Part shown: positions 23,534 through 29,945 of the stretch, one piece after another
How the letters are laid out: each line of letters begins with the position of its first letter
Position numbering within the stretch: position 1 is the stretch's first letter
NCBI GenBank assembly: GCA_030019325.1
Contig: JASEFB010000008.1
Coordinates: 1 to 29,945 of the forward strand
From: an archaeon
GTDB taxonomy: Archaea > Halobacteriota > Syntropharchaeia > Alkanophagales > Methanospirareceae
Length of the DNA stretch: 29,945 bases
Direction of reading: 5' to 3'
Notes under the pieces: model-generated
The model's database searches: none
Seen by the model: the letters and a program-made list of their open reading frames with translations, nothing else
Told to the model about the DNA's origin: nothing
Translations under genes and position numbers: made by a program

Positions 23534-25189
23534 ATGGTCGCACTGACATTTTATGGCGGAACGGGTGAAATCGGGGGTACCAAGATTCTTGTGGAACACC
23601 AAGGCACCCGCTTAATGCTGGACTTTGGAACTCGAATGGGGTTCACCTCGGAGTTCTTCTCTGAGTTCCTGGACATTCGAGCCAACACGGAATTAAAGGA
23701 CAAGCTCACTATTGGTGCCCTTCCTGTAATCCCGGGGGTATATCGGAAGGATCTGATCTGTCCAAGTGGTGTGGAGACCCTATCAGCCGAGAGGTACAGA
23801 AGAGTAATCGCTCCCGATTCGGCGATGCTAAAAATTCCCGGGCTCGTGACTTATGAAGAGTACTTTCTTAAGCATGGTCGGGGTTACATCGATGGGATAT
23901 TACTCAGCCACGCGCATCAGGATCACTCGGGGGACATAGGATTTCTTCACTCGTCTATTCCACTCTACTGCTCCAGGACTACCCTTACACTGGTCGAAGC
24001 CATTGACGATGTTACCAACTTCAAGTCAGAGGCGGTGAGATCGAAGAGGTCCTCTGTTGCGTTCAGCGAGAGAGGCGCCATGCCAGGAAGCCCGAAGATA
24101 GAGCATAAGGAGATGCTGGTGCGAGATTGCAGGGTCTTGGGGGACGGTAAAGGAACGGACATCGGATCGTTTAGAGCCACCATGATCGAGGTGGACCACT
24201 CCATCCCCGGTGCTGCGAGCTACCTCTTAGAGTGCGATGTCAATGGTGAGCCCTTTCGAATTCTTTACACAGGTGACATCCGGTTCCACGGGATTAAAGG
24301 TAGCACAATCGATGATTACGTCAGGGCGATAGGGCATGGTATAGACATTATGATCTGCGAAGGCACTCGGATCGATTCAGAGGCTAAGCTTTCCGAGGAG
24401 ATGGTCCGCTCTAAGATCGCTGAAGAGATCGCGGAAACAGACGGTCTGGTGTTCGTTGATTTTAGCTGGAAAGACACCACCCGGTATGAGACTATCAGTA
24501 AGGCGGCAGAATCCTGTGGGAGAATATTTGTTATAAACGCTCGGCTCGCGTACATCCTGAACAAACTGGGGCTAACACCGCTGCCTGAATCCGTCAGGGT
24601 ATTTCTCAAGCGGAAGGGGAGCTGCTTTTATTCCCCCACTGACTACGCTCACTATAAGCATGAGTACGGTTATTCTGTTGATCGGGACACGTGGACACAG
24701 GATTCTACTCATTATGACAACGGGCTGGTGGCAGAAGAGATCAGGTCTAACCCGAGCAAGTACGTATTGATGCTCTCTTATTACGACTTAGGCCAGCTGT
24801 TCGACTTAGCTGATGAGACAGGCAAGATACGGGGTTCTCGATTCATAAGGGCACAATGTGAACCGTTCTCTGACGAGATGGAACTGGACGAGGAGCGATT
24901 CATTAATTGGTTAGATGCCTTTGGCATTAGATATAGCCTGGGTGAAACACCACTTCCAGAAGGATGTTCCAATCCCAATTGTTCCAAGCTCAAGAGAAGG
25001 ATTGATCGTTCACATGCTTCCGGTCATGCCTCCCGGCCAGAGCTGAAAGAACTCATCGAGAAAATAAATCCTCAGGCATTGATTCCAGTGCATACCGAAA
25101 GTCCAGAGATCTTTGAAGAACTTGTTAAAGAGATAGGTGAGGATATTGACGTGATCATCCCGGAATTGGGTAAGACGTATACCTTCTAA
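23534..25189 (+). CDS. Metallo-beta-lactamase/beta-CASP fold RNase J-like hydrolase
   Basis: A 551-residue member of the MBL superfamily with beta-CASP-type features, probably an RNA exonuclease or endonuclease. Metal-site motifs visible are LSHAHQDHSGDIG (His126, His128, Asp130, His131), His222 in EVDHSIPGA, Asp248 in YTGDIRFHG and a late His in LIPVHTE. Beta-CASP-like motifs are CEGTRIDSEA and the C-terminal SHASGHASRPELKELI. An unusual insertion of ~80 residues (about 38-118) separates the first strand (LMLDFGTRMG) from the HxHxDH motif. A loop near 465-490 holds Cys in CSNPNCSKLKRR. It is monocistronic, with AAGGAGG about 11 bases before the ATG. Distinct from the archaeal CPSF1/2 and RNase J types by these features; substrate unknown. 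Confidence 0.85.
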   Translation: MVALTFYGGTGEIGGTKILVEHQGTRLMLDFGTRMGFTSEFFSEFLDIRANTELKDKLTIGALPVIPGVYRKDLICPSGVETLSAERYRRVIAPDSAMLKIPGLVTYEEYFLKHGRGYIDGILLSHAHQDHSGDIGFLHSSIPLYCSRTTLTLVEAIDDVTNFKSEAVRSKRSSVAFSERGAMPGSPKIEHKEMLVRDCRVLGDGKGTDIGSFRATMIEVDHSIPGAASYLLECDVNGEPFRILYTGDIRFHGIKGSTIDDYVRAIGHGIDIMICEGTRIDSEAKLSEEMVRSKIAEEIAETDGLVFVDFSWKDTTRYETISKAAESCGRIFVINARLAYILNKLGLTPLPESVRVFLKRKGSCFYSPTDYAHYKHEYGYSVDRDTWTQDSTHYDNGLVAEEIRSNPSKYVLMLSYYDLGQLFDLADETGKIRGSRFIRAQCEPFSDEMELDEERFINWLDAFGIRYSLGETPLPEGCSNPNCSKLKRRIDRSHASGHASRPELKELIEKINPQALIPVHTESPEIFEELVKEIGEDIDVIIPELGKTYTF

Positions 25190-25711
25190 AGCAAGGTATT
25201 TACATCACCTCCGATTTGTTAGGTTACTCAGTTAATATCCACCGTTTTATATTTTATCTTATGTAATCTTTGAAACCTAAACCATCAGGAATGAAAGTAC
25301 GCTACCGTCTTTTGCCAGGTGTGTGGTGTGGTAGTTAAAAAAGAATCGAGACGATTTTATTTTAATCCTCAGCTTCGTTTAATATGAGCGTCTGTTTACC
25401 GGCATCGAAGTATCCATCATGATAATTCGTAAGCAAGTATAACGCTTCGTCTAGTGTGAGAGCGGGATACGGTATTTGTATTACGTTCTCCTCTTTTCTG
25501 CTTCGCTCCGTCACCAACATAATGTGTAGAGCATATACGGTCAATAGGGGCATATTAACTTTTCGGGTGCATTTCCACTGGAGAATGGTCTCAAGAACCA
25601 TTCAGGGAACGAAATATGGTAGAGGTGCTTCTTCAAAGGATAAAACGTTTTTCCTCAATTCTTCTCGCTCTTTTTTCCGCTCTCATTAAAGAAAAACAAA
25701 CGAATTTAGGT
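25190..25711. other. Mostly non-coding spacer between the MBL gene and the truncated TauE gene
   Basis: 522 bases with no convincing gene. An AT-rich stretch (25245-25262) resembles a plus-strand promoter but leads into only a 15-codon ORF. A 79-codon minus-strand ORF (25362-25601) is listed separately as doubtful. No repeat, tRNA or CRISPR pattern is visible. The area may be eroded, in keeping with the truncated permease next to it. Confidence 0.5.
25362..25601 (-). CDS. Doubtful small hypothetical protein
   Basis: A 79-codon ORF with the second half reading like a real, acidic protein (ENVIQIPYPALTLDEALYL, then YFDAGKQTLILNEAED). The ATG 16 codons in (25553) could be the start. There is no convincing Shine-Dalgarno and no family I recognise. 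An overlapping plus-strand ORF (25456-25689) is even less protein-like. It could be a remnant of a larger gene or chance. Confidence 0.3.
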   Translation of the reverse strand: MVLETILQWKCTRKVNMPLLTVYALHIMLVTERSRKEENVIQIPYPALTLDEALYLLTNYHDGYFDAGKQTLILNEAED

Positions 25712-26284
25712 CTATAACGGCAATCCCAGCCATTCAAACACCCCCACCATCCTTAATGCGACATAAAACATCACGGCGATAAAAATATACCGCAGTTGCG
25801 TTGCCGGCAGTCGGTGCGCAGTTCTTGCACCTATCTGAGCTACTGGAATGCTTGTTAAAGCCAGACAAGCCCAGGCGGGTATATTAAGATAGCCTAAGGA
25901 AAAAGGTGGTAGATCTGGAACAGAGAGCCCATTTATTAGATAGCCAAGGACATCCCCAAAGCTCGTGAATATCATCATTACGAGTGAAGTTCCAACTGCA
26001 CGATGCATGCTTAATTTTAACCCTATCGCCATCACCGGAACCATGATTATTCCCCCACCAATGCCGAGCAGTCCACTAATAACACCGATAGGAAATCCCC
26101 AACAAACCCAGAGAGAAGGCTTTTCCTTTAAGTCTTCCTCAACCTCGGGAAGCTTCCCCACCACCATCCATATCGCACCCAGAGCGACTGCGAGCCCAAA
26201 TGCGGGCTTCAAAATCCCCACGGTGAGGAACCGAGAAGCAATCGTAGAGCCGGTAATCGCTCCAATAGTACCGCACATCCCCAA
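25712..26284 (-). pseudogene. TauE/SafE-family permease, N-terminal half missing
   Basis: Relative of the TauE/SafE (sulfite exporter) membrane permeases, which have two repeated halves and usually ~250 residues. Here only ~190 residues remain. The frame begins in what is normally the end of the first repeat (MCGTIGAITGSTIASRFL). It continues through the full second repeat with its hallmark GLLGIGGGIIMVP and HRAVGTSLVMMIFTSFGD, ending near EWLGLPL. The first GGxxGxGGG repeat is absent. Upstream the frame is open for only ~25 more codons before a TAG (near 26360), and just ~60 further bases separate it from the next gene. The only start codon is a TTG at 26284 without a ribosome-binding site. 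I infer a 5' deletion, so it is probably non-functional. Confidence 0.6.
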
Positions 26285-26416
26285 AATAATGCCTGCCTTC
26301 CACCATACCGCCCGTACCCACAGCTTCTTTTCATACCCGCTTCGGGTTTTCGGGTTCTATCGATGTAATCTCACATAATCAATATTGGATCGATCTTGCT
26401 CCGTTTAACGATAATT

Positions 26417-26863
26417 TTACCGTATCAACCGTCCAAATAAGCTATTAAGCTCTCTCTTTCGTCGCTTAGCCATCATCTCTTCCCATTCTTCCTCAGCTTT
26501 TTTCTCTTTATCACCCGTATAACCTGCTTCTGATTTTTCCTTCAATCTCTCCAACTCACCGTAATCTAACCACGCTCCATGACAGTCAAGACAGACATCT
26601 ATTTCTACCTCTTGAGCATATTCCAGGTCCATCAACCCGCCACAACGGGGGCAGACCAGTTTACTTTTACTTTGCGTGCCTATCTGCTTTGTCAGGTAAT
26701 TGGCAAGTTTTCTGTCGCCAAGTACTTTCTTGAGTTCGTTATCGTCAAACCATATGCCCTGACAATTAGGACAGACATCGATGATCACATTGGGACCCAA
26801 TACAGCCACCTCCTCCTTCTTCATCTCCACCCAGCATCTTGGACATTCTCTGGCTTTTTCCAT
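26417..26863 (-). CDS. Protein with two zf-TFIIB zinc ribbons
   Basis: A 148-residue protein with two tandem zinc-ribbon repeats of the zf-TFIIB type: CPRCWVEM...DVCPNCQGIWFDDNEL (residues ~8-43) and CPRCGGLMDL...DVCLDCHGAWLDYGEL (~71-105). Each carries two CxxC pairs and the diagnostic GxWxDxxEL ending. The C-terminal ~40 residues are highly charged and helical (EKKAEEEWEEMMAKRRKREL). Proteins of this family are widespread and their function is unknown; nucleic-acid or protein binding is inferred. AAAGGTGTG lies upstream of the ATG. It is a lone gene between the truncated permease and the CxxC protein. Confidence 0.85.
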   Translation of the reverse strand: MEKARECPRCWVEMKKEEVAVLGPNVIIDVCPNCQGIWFDDNELKKVLGDRKLANYLTKQIGTQSKSKLVCPRCGGLMDLEYAQEVEIDVCLDCHGAWLDYGELERLKEKSEAGYTGDKEKKAEEEWEEMMAKRRKRELNSLFGRLIR

Positions 26864-27091
26864 CTGTTTCTTTTCACACCTTTTGGTAATTTCAATTAAG
26901 AAGCATATTATTATGAATTTTTATTTTAGGATTTACTCAATCTCCTTTTTACTAAAAAACTCATAGCTTCTTTCCTATCCGCGTCGGGGTTTCGGGCGCA
27001 GTGGTTTTTTTCAGTAAAAGGAGGGCTTTTAAAAAGTAAGATGATGGTTAAAAAGAAGGTGTTTTATATGAGTAGCTCCTTACTTTGAACG

Positions 27092-27113
27092 AGATTCCCG
27101 AGAGGGGGAATCT
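27092..27113 (+). promoter_or_regulatory. Strong leader hairpin upstream of the CxxC protein gene
   Basis: AGATTCCC-GAGAGG-GGGAATCT forms an 8-bp perfect stem with a six-base loop, ending 19 bases before the ATG at 27133 and just ahead of GAGGTG. A TATA-like GCTTTTAAAAAG lies at ~27028-27039, so the hairpin would be in the 5' leader. It could control translation or mRNA stability; this is inference. Confidence 0.5.
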
Positions 27114-27132
27114 GCGAAAAGAGGTGAAAAAA

Positions 27133-27291
27133 ATGTATGGAAATCGGGGGCGCAGGTTTGACAGGCAACCACGAGAAATGCACACCGTAATTTGTTCTGA
27201 TTGCGGAAAAGAGACACAAGTTCCCTTTAAACCAGATGGCAGCAGACCTGTTTATTGCCCTGAATGCTACCAAAAGCATCGTAGAAGGTAA
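27133..27291 (+). CDS. CxxC-x17-CxxC small zinc protein
   Basis: A 52-residue protein starting MYGNRGRRFDRQPREMH, basic and glycine/arginine-rich, followed by a zinc-binding core with Cys21/Cys24 and Cys42/Cys45 separated by exactly 17 residues (CSDCGKETQVPFKPDGSRPVYC). It matches a short family abundant in methanogenic archaea and some bacteria, named for this spacing; function unknown, nucleic-acid binding inferred from the RG-rich start. The ATG at 27133 has GAGGTG at a good distance, so I prefer it to the in-frame TTG at 27085. The leader carries a strong hairpin. Confidence 0.85.
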   Translation: MYGNRGRRFDRQPREMHTVICSDCGKETQVPFKPDGSRPVYCPECYQKHRRR

Positions 27292-27292
27292 T

Positions 27293-27343
27293 TTTGAGAG
27301 GACGATTTTATTATTAATCGCGTACTCTCATTTTTTATTTTTT
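27293..27343 (+). terminator. Terminator of the CxxC protein gene
   Basis: Directly after the stop codon a GAGAG...CTCTC stem encloses CGATT/AATCG, and is followed by a long T-rich tract (ttttttattttttt-like, 27331-27343). T-rich tracts are the main archaeal termination signal. Confidence 0.5.
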
Positions 27344-27399
27344 ACGACTAACAGAGATACTATACGCAACCATCCGACCTACTCGATCTTCACCCAGCA

Positions 27400-28131
27400 C
27401 TAAATTTCCTGAGGACTTACCGGTACCAATTTAACCTTCTTTGCTTCTTCTAGATCGCGCGTATAGATGTGTAATGAATCACTGTAATCGATTATTCTTA
27501 TTATCTGGCAGTTATTTGGCTTTATTACTTCACGATTGAGCATCTCGATTATGCAGACGATATTAGATTGCCACGCAGTAAATAGATCTCGTGATCGCCA
27601 GGTAAGATGGACATCCACCTTATATTCAGGTATATATCGAATTTGTATCCGTTGTAAGCAGGGAGGTGAACTTCGTTTTATGTCAAATGGAACATACCAG
27701 GTAATTGCTTCTGCTCTATTTGAGGTTATATCCTGTCTAATTTGGTCAGCCAAAGCGTTTTTTAATAACGCTATCTGATCAGAACTGTTTTCACTAGACG
27801 AAGGTTCGTAATGCGTCAACCGTTCAAAATAAAGATAACTGAACTGCTCATTTAGGGGCTTCGATCTATACTCGTCTAAAAAAGCTCTTGTGAACTCATT
27901 ACAATATTCCACTATTCGCCTGAATGGACATTGAGGGTGTACTTCTCGTGCTTCGATTTGTTTGATTGCATTACCTGTCATGCTGATCAGCATGCAGGAA
28001 TCTTTTATCGGTTTTCGCTCATCACCACCACCTATAACCAAATCGGTTCCCTTACTAAGTATCGTATGGATTGCTTTAGCCCATGCATTATGGAAGTTTC
28101 GTTCTTCTATGAGGTGTACAAACAGTTTCAT
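27400..28131 (-). CDS. Thymidylate synthase, archaeal ThyA-like type
   Basis: A 243-residue protein resembling the divergent thymidylate synthases of methanogens, which methylate dUMP to dTMP with a tetrahydropterin C1 donor. Key ThyA elements are visible: the catalytic Cys158 in SPPCLQRIQ, the phosphate/dUMP-binding block WRSRDLFTAWQSN (Arg179, Arg181, Asp182, Asn190) and the His/Tyr pair in SLHIYTRD (His221, Tyr223). An EVHPQCPFRRIVEYCNEF segment precedes them. The N-terminus (VHLIEERNFHNAWAKAI) is like archaeal members. The donor is probably methylene-tetrahydromethanopterin, by analogy. Its ATG overlaps the TGA of a 22-codon ORF upstream (ATGA), suggesting translational coupling; no clear Shine-Dalgarno precedes it. 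Confidence 0.8.
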   Translation of the reverse strand: MKLFVHLIEERNFHNAWAKAIHTILSKGTDLVIGGGDERKPIKDSCMLISMTGNAIKQIEAREVHPQCPFRRIVEYCNEFTRAFLDEYRSKPLNEQFSYLYFERLTHYEPSSSENSSDQIALLKNALADQIRQDITSNRAEAITWYVPFDIKRSSPPCLQRIQIRYIPEYKVDVHLTWRSRDLFTAWQSNIVCIIEMLNREVIKPNNCQIIRIIDYSDSLHIYTRDLEEAKKVKLVPVSPQEI

Positions 28132-28196
28132 GTGACTAACACTCTTTTTATTTCTCCCTCTTCAATTTTAGGGCCATCTATTGTTACCGTTGGCAT
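28128..28196 (-). CDS. 22-residue ORF resembling the N-terminus of a 4-oxalocrotonate tautomerase
   Basis: Encodes MPTVTIDGPKIEEGEIKRVL plus two residues, then stops. The first ~20 residues look like the start of archaeal 4-OT-family tautomerases (MPxVTIxGPxI...KRxLV), including the catalytic Pro that follows the initiator Met; real members have about 60 or more residues. The TGA overlaps the thymidylate synthase ATG by four bases. It is either a truncated gene remnant now serving as an upstream ORF, or a chance resemblance. No strong ribosome-binding site is visible. Confidence 0.4.
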   Translation of the reverse strand: MPTVTIDGPKIEEGEIKRVLVT

Positions 28197-28395
28197 TTTA
28201 GCATCTTTCTCTGTTTTTGAGCCTTTAAAAATAATTACGCTTGGCAAATAAAAATTAGTCCAACGGTACCGACAAGTATCAGCACACCACCAATTATTTC
28301 ACACCAATGCTCATACCAACCCTTATATGCTGGATGAAAGGAATAAAAAGGGGGCCGAACGGTTTAAAGGCTCGTCTTCTTTTATCCGGCTGAAA

Positions 28396-28689
28396 TTAAA
28401 GCCGCTCTCTAAGTTCTGAAGTTACTTCCTCTACTTTCCCGCTCACCCAGTATTTCTTTAACGCTTTTCCCCGTGACTTCGGATGGTCCGATATCTCATA
28501 CTTACTGTTCACAAAACCATATTCCTCTAATGTAAGGAGATGGTACGAAATGTGACGTCTGTCTTCTCCCAGCGCTTTGCTCAATTCGTTTATATACATC
28601 GGCTTCTCAGCAAGCAGCTCCACTAATCTAAATCGTATCGGATGAAAGAGCACGTGTGCGTCCATTACTAAACTATCTTTGATTTCCAT
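28396..28689 (-). CDS. ArsR-like winged-helix transcriptional regulator
   Basis: A 97-residue DNA-binding protein. The helix-turn-helix region reads FHPIRFRLVELLAEKPMYI, then NELSKALGEDRRHISYHLLTLEEYGF, followed by a beta wing (VNSKYEISDHPKSRGKALKKYW). The order and length fit the ArsR/HTH_20 type common in archaea. There are no cysteine metal-sensing motifs, so a metal sensor is unlikely. A TATA-like aaattttaaatac lies ~40 bases upstream. It is downstream of, and codirectional with, the Na+/Ca2+ exchanger gene (134-base gap with its own promoter); whether it regulates that gene is unknown. Confidence 0.85.
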   Translation of the reverse strand: MEIKDSLVMDAHVLFHPIRFRLVELLAEKPMYINELSKALGEDRRHISYHLLTLEEYGFVNSKYEISDHPKSRGKALKKYWVSGKVEEVTSELRERL

Positions 28690-28823
28690 GCCAGCCTTTT
28701 CCTTAAAACTTGTGGTATTTAAAATTTATCAAAATATTTTCCCTATACAGGAAAAAATTAGCAAACCTTATGCTTCTTTTATTTAAGCAAGTCCAGCTTT
28801 TTACCACCTTCTTCACACTTCTC

Positions 28824-29882
28824 TCATAACCATTTGAGGAACAAAACGGTTAAAAATAGGGTGTATAAGATGAGAAATACTATGCCCTCCTTGCGACTTA
28901 TCTCCCACTTACTTTTTATGAAAATTAAAAGCAACAAGCTCATGAATATCATGGACGGAGCGGTATAGAAGATAGTTGATTTTATTACGGATAACGGGGC
29001 AATCATTGCTGAAACACCTATAATCAGGAATATGTTTGCAATGTTTGAACCAATGACATTGCCAACAGCTATATTGCCATACCCCTTCCGTGCTGCCGAT
29101 ATCGCTACACCTAATTCTGGTAGGGAGGTACCAACTGCTACAAGGGTGATACCTATAACTGTCTTTGGAACATCAAAGAAATCTGCAAAGAATATTGCTT
29201 CATCAACGAGATAGTTTGCGCCGAAGACAATGGCAAAACCACTACCTATGAGGACTGTGAAATCTCTAATAAGGCCTGCTTGGGATAATTCCTTTATTTT
29301 TCTTGCTTCTGTTGTAGGGTTCTCTTTTTTTCTTTTATCCCGCCCAAGAATTACCTTTCTTTTTAGTGTTGCAAGGTACTTCAGTTCAAAAAAGTAAGTG
29401 ATAAATTCTTTAAACCCGTAATTATCTTTTAATTTCGGTTTCTCTTCTAATAAGAAGACGGTATAAGCAACGTATAGCAGCAGAAATAGCAGTGCTTCTA
29501 CTCGTGAGATTTTCCCGTTGATGATGAAGAGATAGAAGATTAGTGCTGCGAAAAGCATTATGTAGCCATCTCTTTTCAGCATCTCTTCTCGTGTTTTTAT
29601 TAACGCTATCGCTGCGGCCAGCCCGACTATCAATCCTATGTTTGCTATATTTGAGCCAACTACATTACCAATTACGATATCACTTTCCTGTTTTATAGCG
29701 GCTATTACAGATGAGACGAGCTCTGGTATTGATGTAGCTATCGCGACCAATGTTAGTCCGATAACGAACTCTGAGACGCCTCGTTTTTTTGCTATCGATG
29801 CTGCGGCTTTCACAAAGAAATCTGAGCCTTTGATGAGTAATACCAATCCGAGTACCAATAAGAGGGTGTTGCTTAAAACCAT
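28824..29882 (-). CDS. Sodium/calcium exchanger (CaCA family, YrbG/CaxA-like)
   Basis: Membrane antiporter of the Ca2+/cation family that extrudes Ca2+ in exchange for Na+ (or H+). The 352 residues comprise two inverted halves of about five helices each. Each half has an alpha repeat: GLTLVAIATSIPELVSSVIAA with GNVVGSNIANI, and GITLVAVGTSLPELGVAIS with GNVIGSNIANI, carrying the ion-binding Glu and Asn. A basic cytoplasmic loop (~150-195, KRKVILGRDKRKKEN) joins the halves. It starts at the ATG at 29882 with no Shine-Dalgarno, and a TATA box sits where it would give a leaderless mRNA. Confidence 0.93.
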   Translation of the reverse strand: MVLSNTLLLVLGLVLLIKGSDFFVKAAASIAKKRGVSEFVIGLTLVAIATSIPELVSSVIAAIKQESDIVIGNVVGSNIANIGLIVGLAAAIALIKTREEMLKRDGYIMLFAALIFYLFIINGKISRVEALLFLLLYVAYTVFLLEEKPKLKDNYGFKEFITYFFELKYLATLKRKVILGRDKRKKENPTTEARKIKELSQAGLIRDFTVLIGSGFAIVFGANYLVDEAIFFADFFDVPKTVIGITLVAVGTSLPELGVAISAARKGYGNIAVGNVIGSNIANIFLIIGVSAMIAPLSVIKSTIFYTAPSMIFMSLLLLIFIKSKWEISRKEGIVFLILYTLFLTVLFLKWL

Positions 29883-29903
29883 GTCTTGTTCTTTTTAACT
29901 AAG

Positions 29904-29915
29904 ATAAATATAAAG
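29904..29915 (-). promoter_or_regulatory. TATA box of the Na+/Ca2+ exchanger gene
   Basis: CTTTATATTTAT on the minus strand, preceded by the purine-rich GGGAAA (BRE-like). Its centre is ~27 bases from the ATG, so initiation would fall at the start codon and give a leaderless transcript. Confidence 0.55.
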
Positions 29916-29945
29916 TTTCCCTTTAAAGCAAAGCTTCTTTCATAG

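Noticed and set aside
25456..25689. 77-codon plus-strand ORF overlapping the doubtful minus-strand ORF
   Set aside because: The composition is not protein-like, no ribosome-binding site is present and no motif is recognised.
28253..28350. Minus-strand frame with a transmembrane-like stretch (EIIGGVLILVGTVGLIFI)
   Set aside because: There is no usable start codon before the hydrophobic part and it is closed by a stop upstream; at most a gene remnant.
1..29945. CRISPR arrays, rRNA genes, insertion sequences with transposase
   Set aside because: I saw no regularly spaced repeats, rRNA core sequences or transposase motifs on either strand.

Overview
The window reads as a chromosomal segment of a euryarchaeon. 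Archaeal information-processing genes dominate: S15, S17e, S8e, L24, TFE, exosome, SBDS, proteasome alpha, archaeal AspRS, HerA and a tRNA-Ala without encoded CCA. They are joined by an archaeal lipid reductase, an archaeal-type thymidylate synthase and two HdrA flavoproteins. HdrA paralogues beside these genes suggest a methanogen or an anaerobic methane/alkane oxidiser, for example an ANME-1-like (Methanophagales) lineage. That assignment is inference; no mcr or rRNA gene is present.

Layout. 1-901: a tyrosine recombinase cut by the window edge (minus). 996-4109: a minus-strand cluster transcribed from geranylgeranyl reductase through S15, a small membrane protein and S17e to DapA, with L24 diverging at 4200. 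4695-5692: TFE overlapping an HD-domain phosphohydrolase (minus). 5693-6656: nearly 1 kb without a protein gene, holding the 5' part of a group II intron on the plus strand. It resembles bacterial class C introns, sits just after a hairpin and lacks a recognisable domain V. 6657-10408: the conserved archaeal exosome/proteasome operon (minus), in the order tRNA-Ala, psmA, SBDS, rrp4, rrp41, rrp42.

10493-12917 (plus): a LysE-type transporter and adenine deaminase. 13012-13449 (minus): a DNPH1-like nucleotide hydrolase. 13560-15494 (plus): a two-part U32 protein. 15523-19345 (minus): two tandem HdrA paralogues whose cofactor sites are complementary. 19410-23413 (minus): Sua5, a tiny four-CxxC zinc protein, S8e, HerA and AspRS; Sua5 and the zinc protein overlap out of frame by 95 bases. 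23534-25189 (plus): a metallo-beta-lactamase/beta-CASP nuclease.

25190-29945 is looser and partly eroded. It holds a doubtful small ORF, a TauE/SafE permease lacking its N-terminal half, a zf-TFIIB protein, a CxxC-x17-CxxC protein behind a strong leader hairpin, thymidylate synthase preceded by a 22-codon tautomerase-like ORF with an ATGA overlap, an ArsR-like regulator and a Na+/Ca2+ exchanger.

The most unusual items are the HdrA pair, which looks like an obligate heterodimer replacing the usual HdrA homodimer, and the class C-like intron remnant in an archaeon. Smaller curiosities are the Sua5/zinc-protein overlap and the tautomerase-like peptide coupled to thymidylate synthase.
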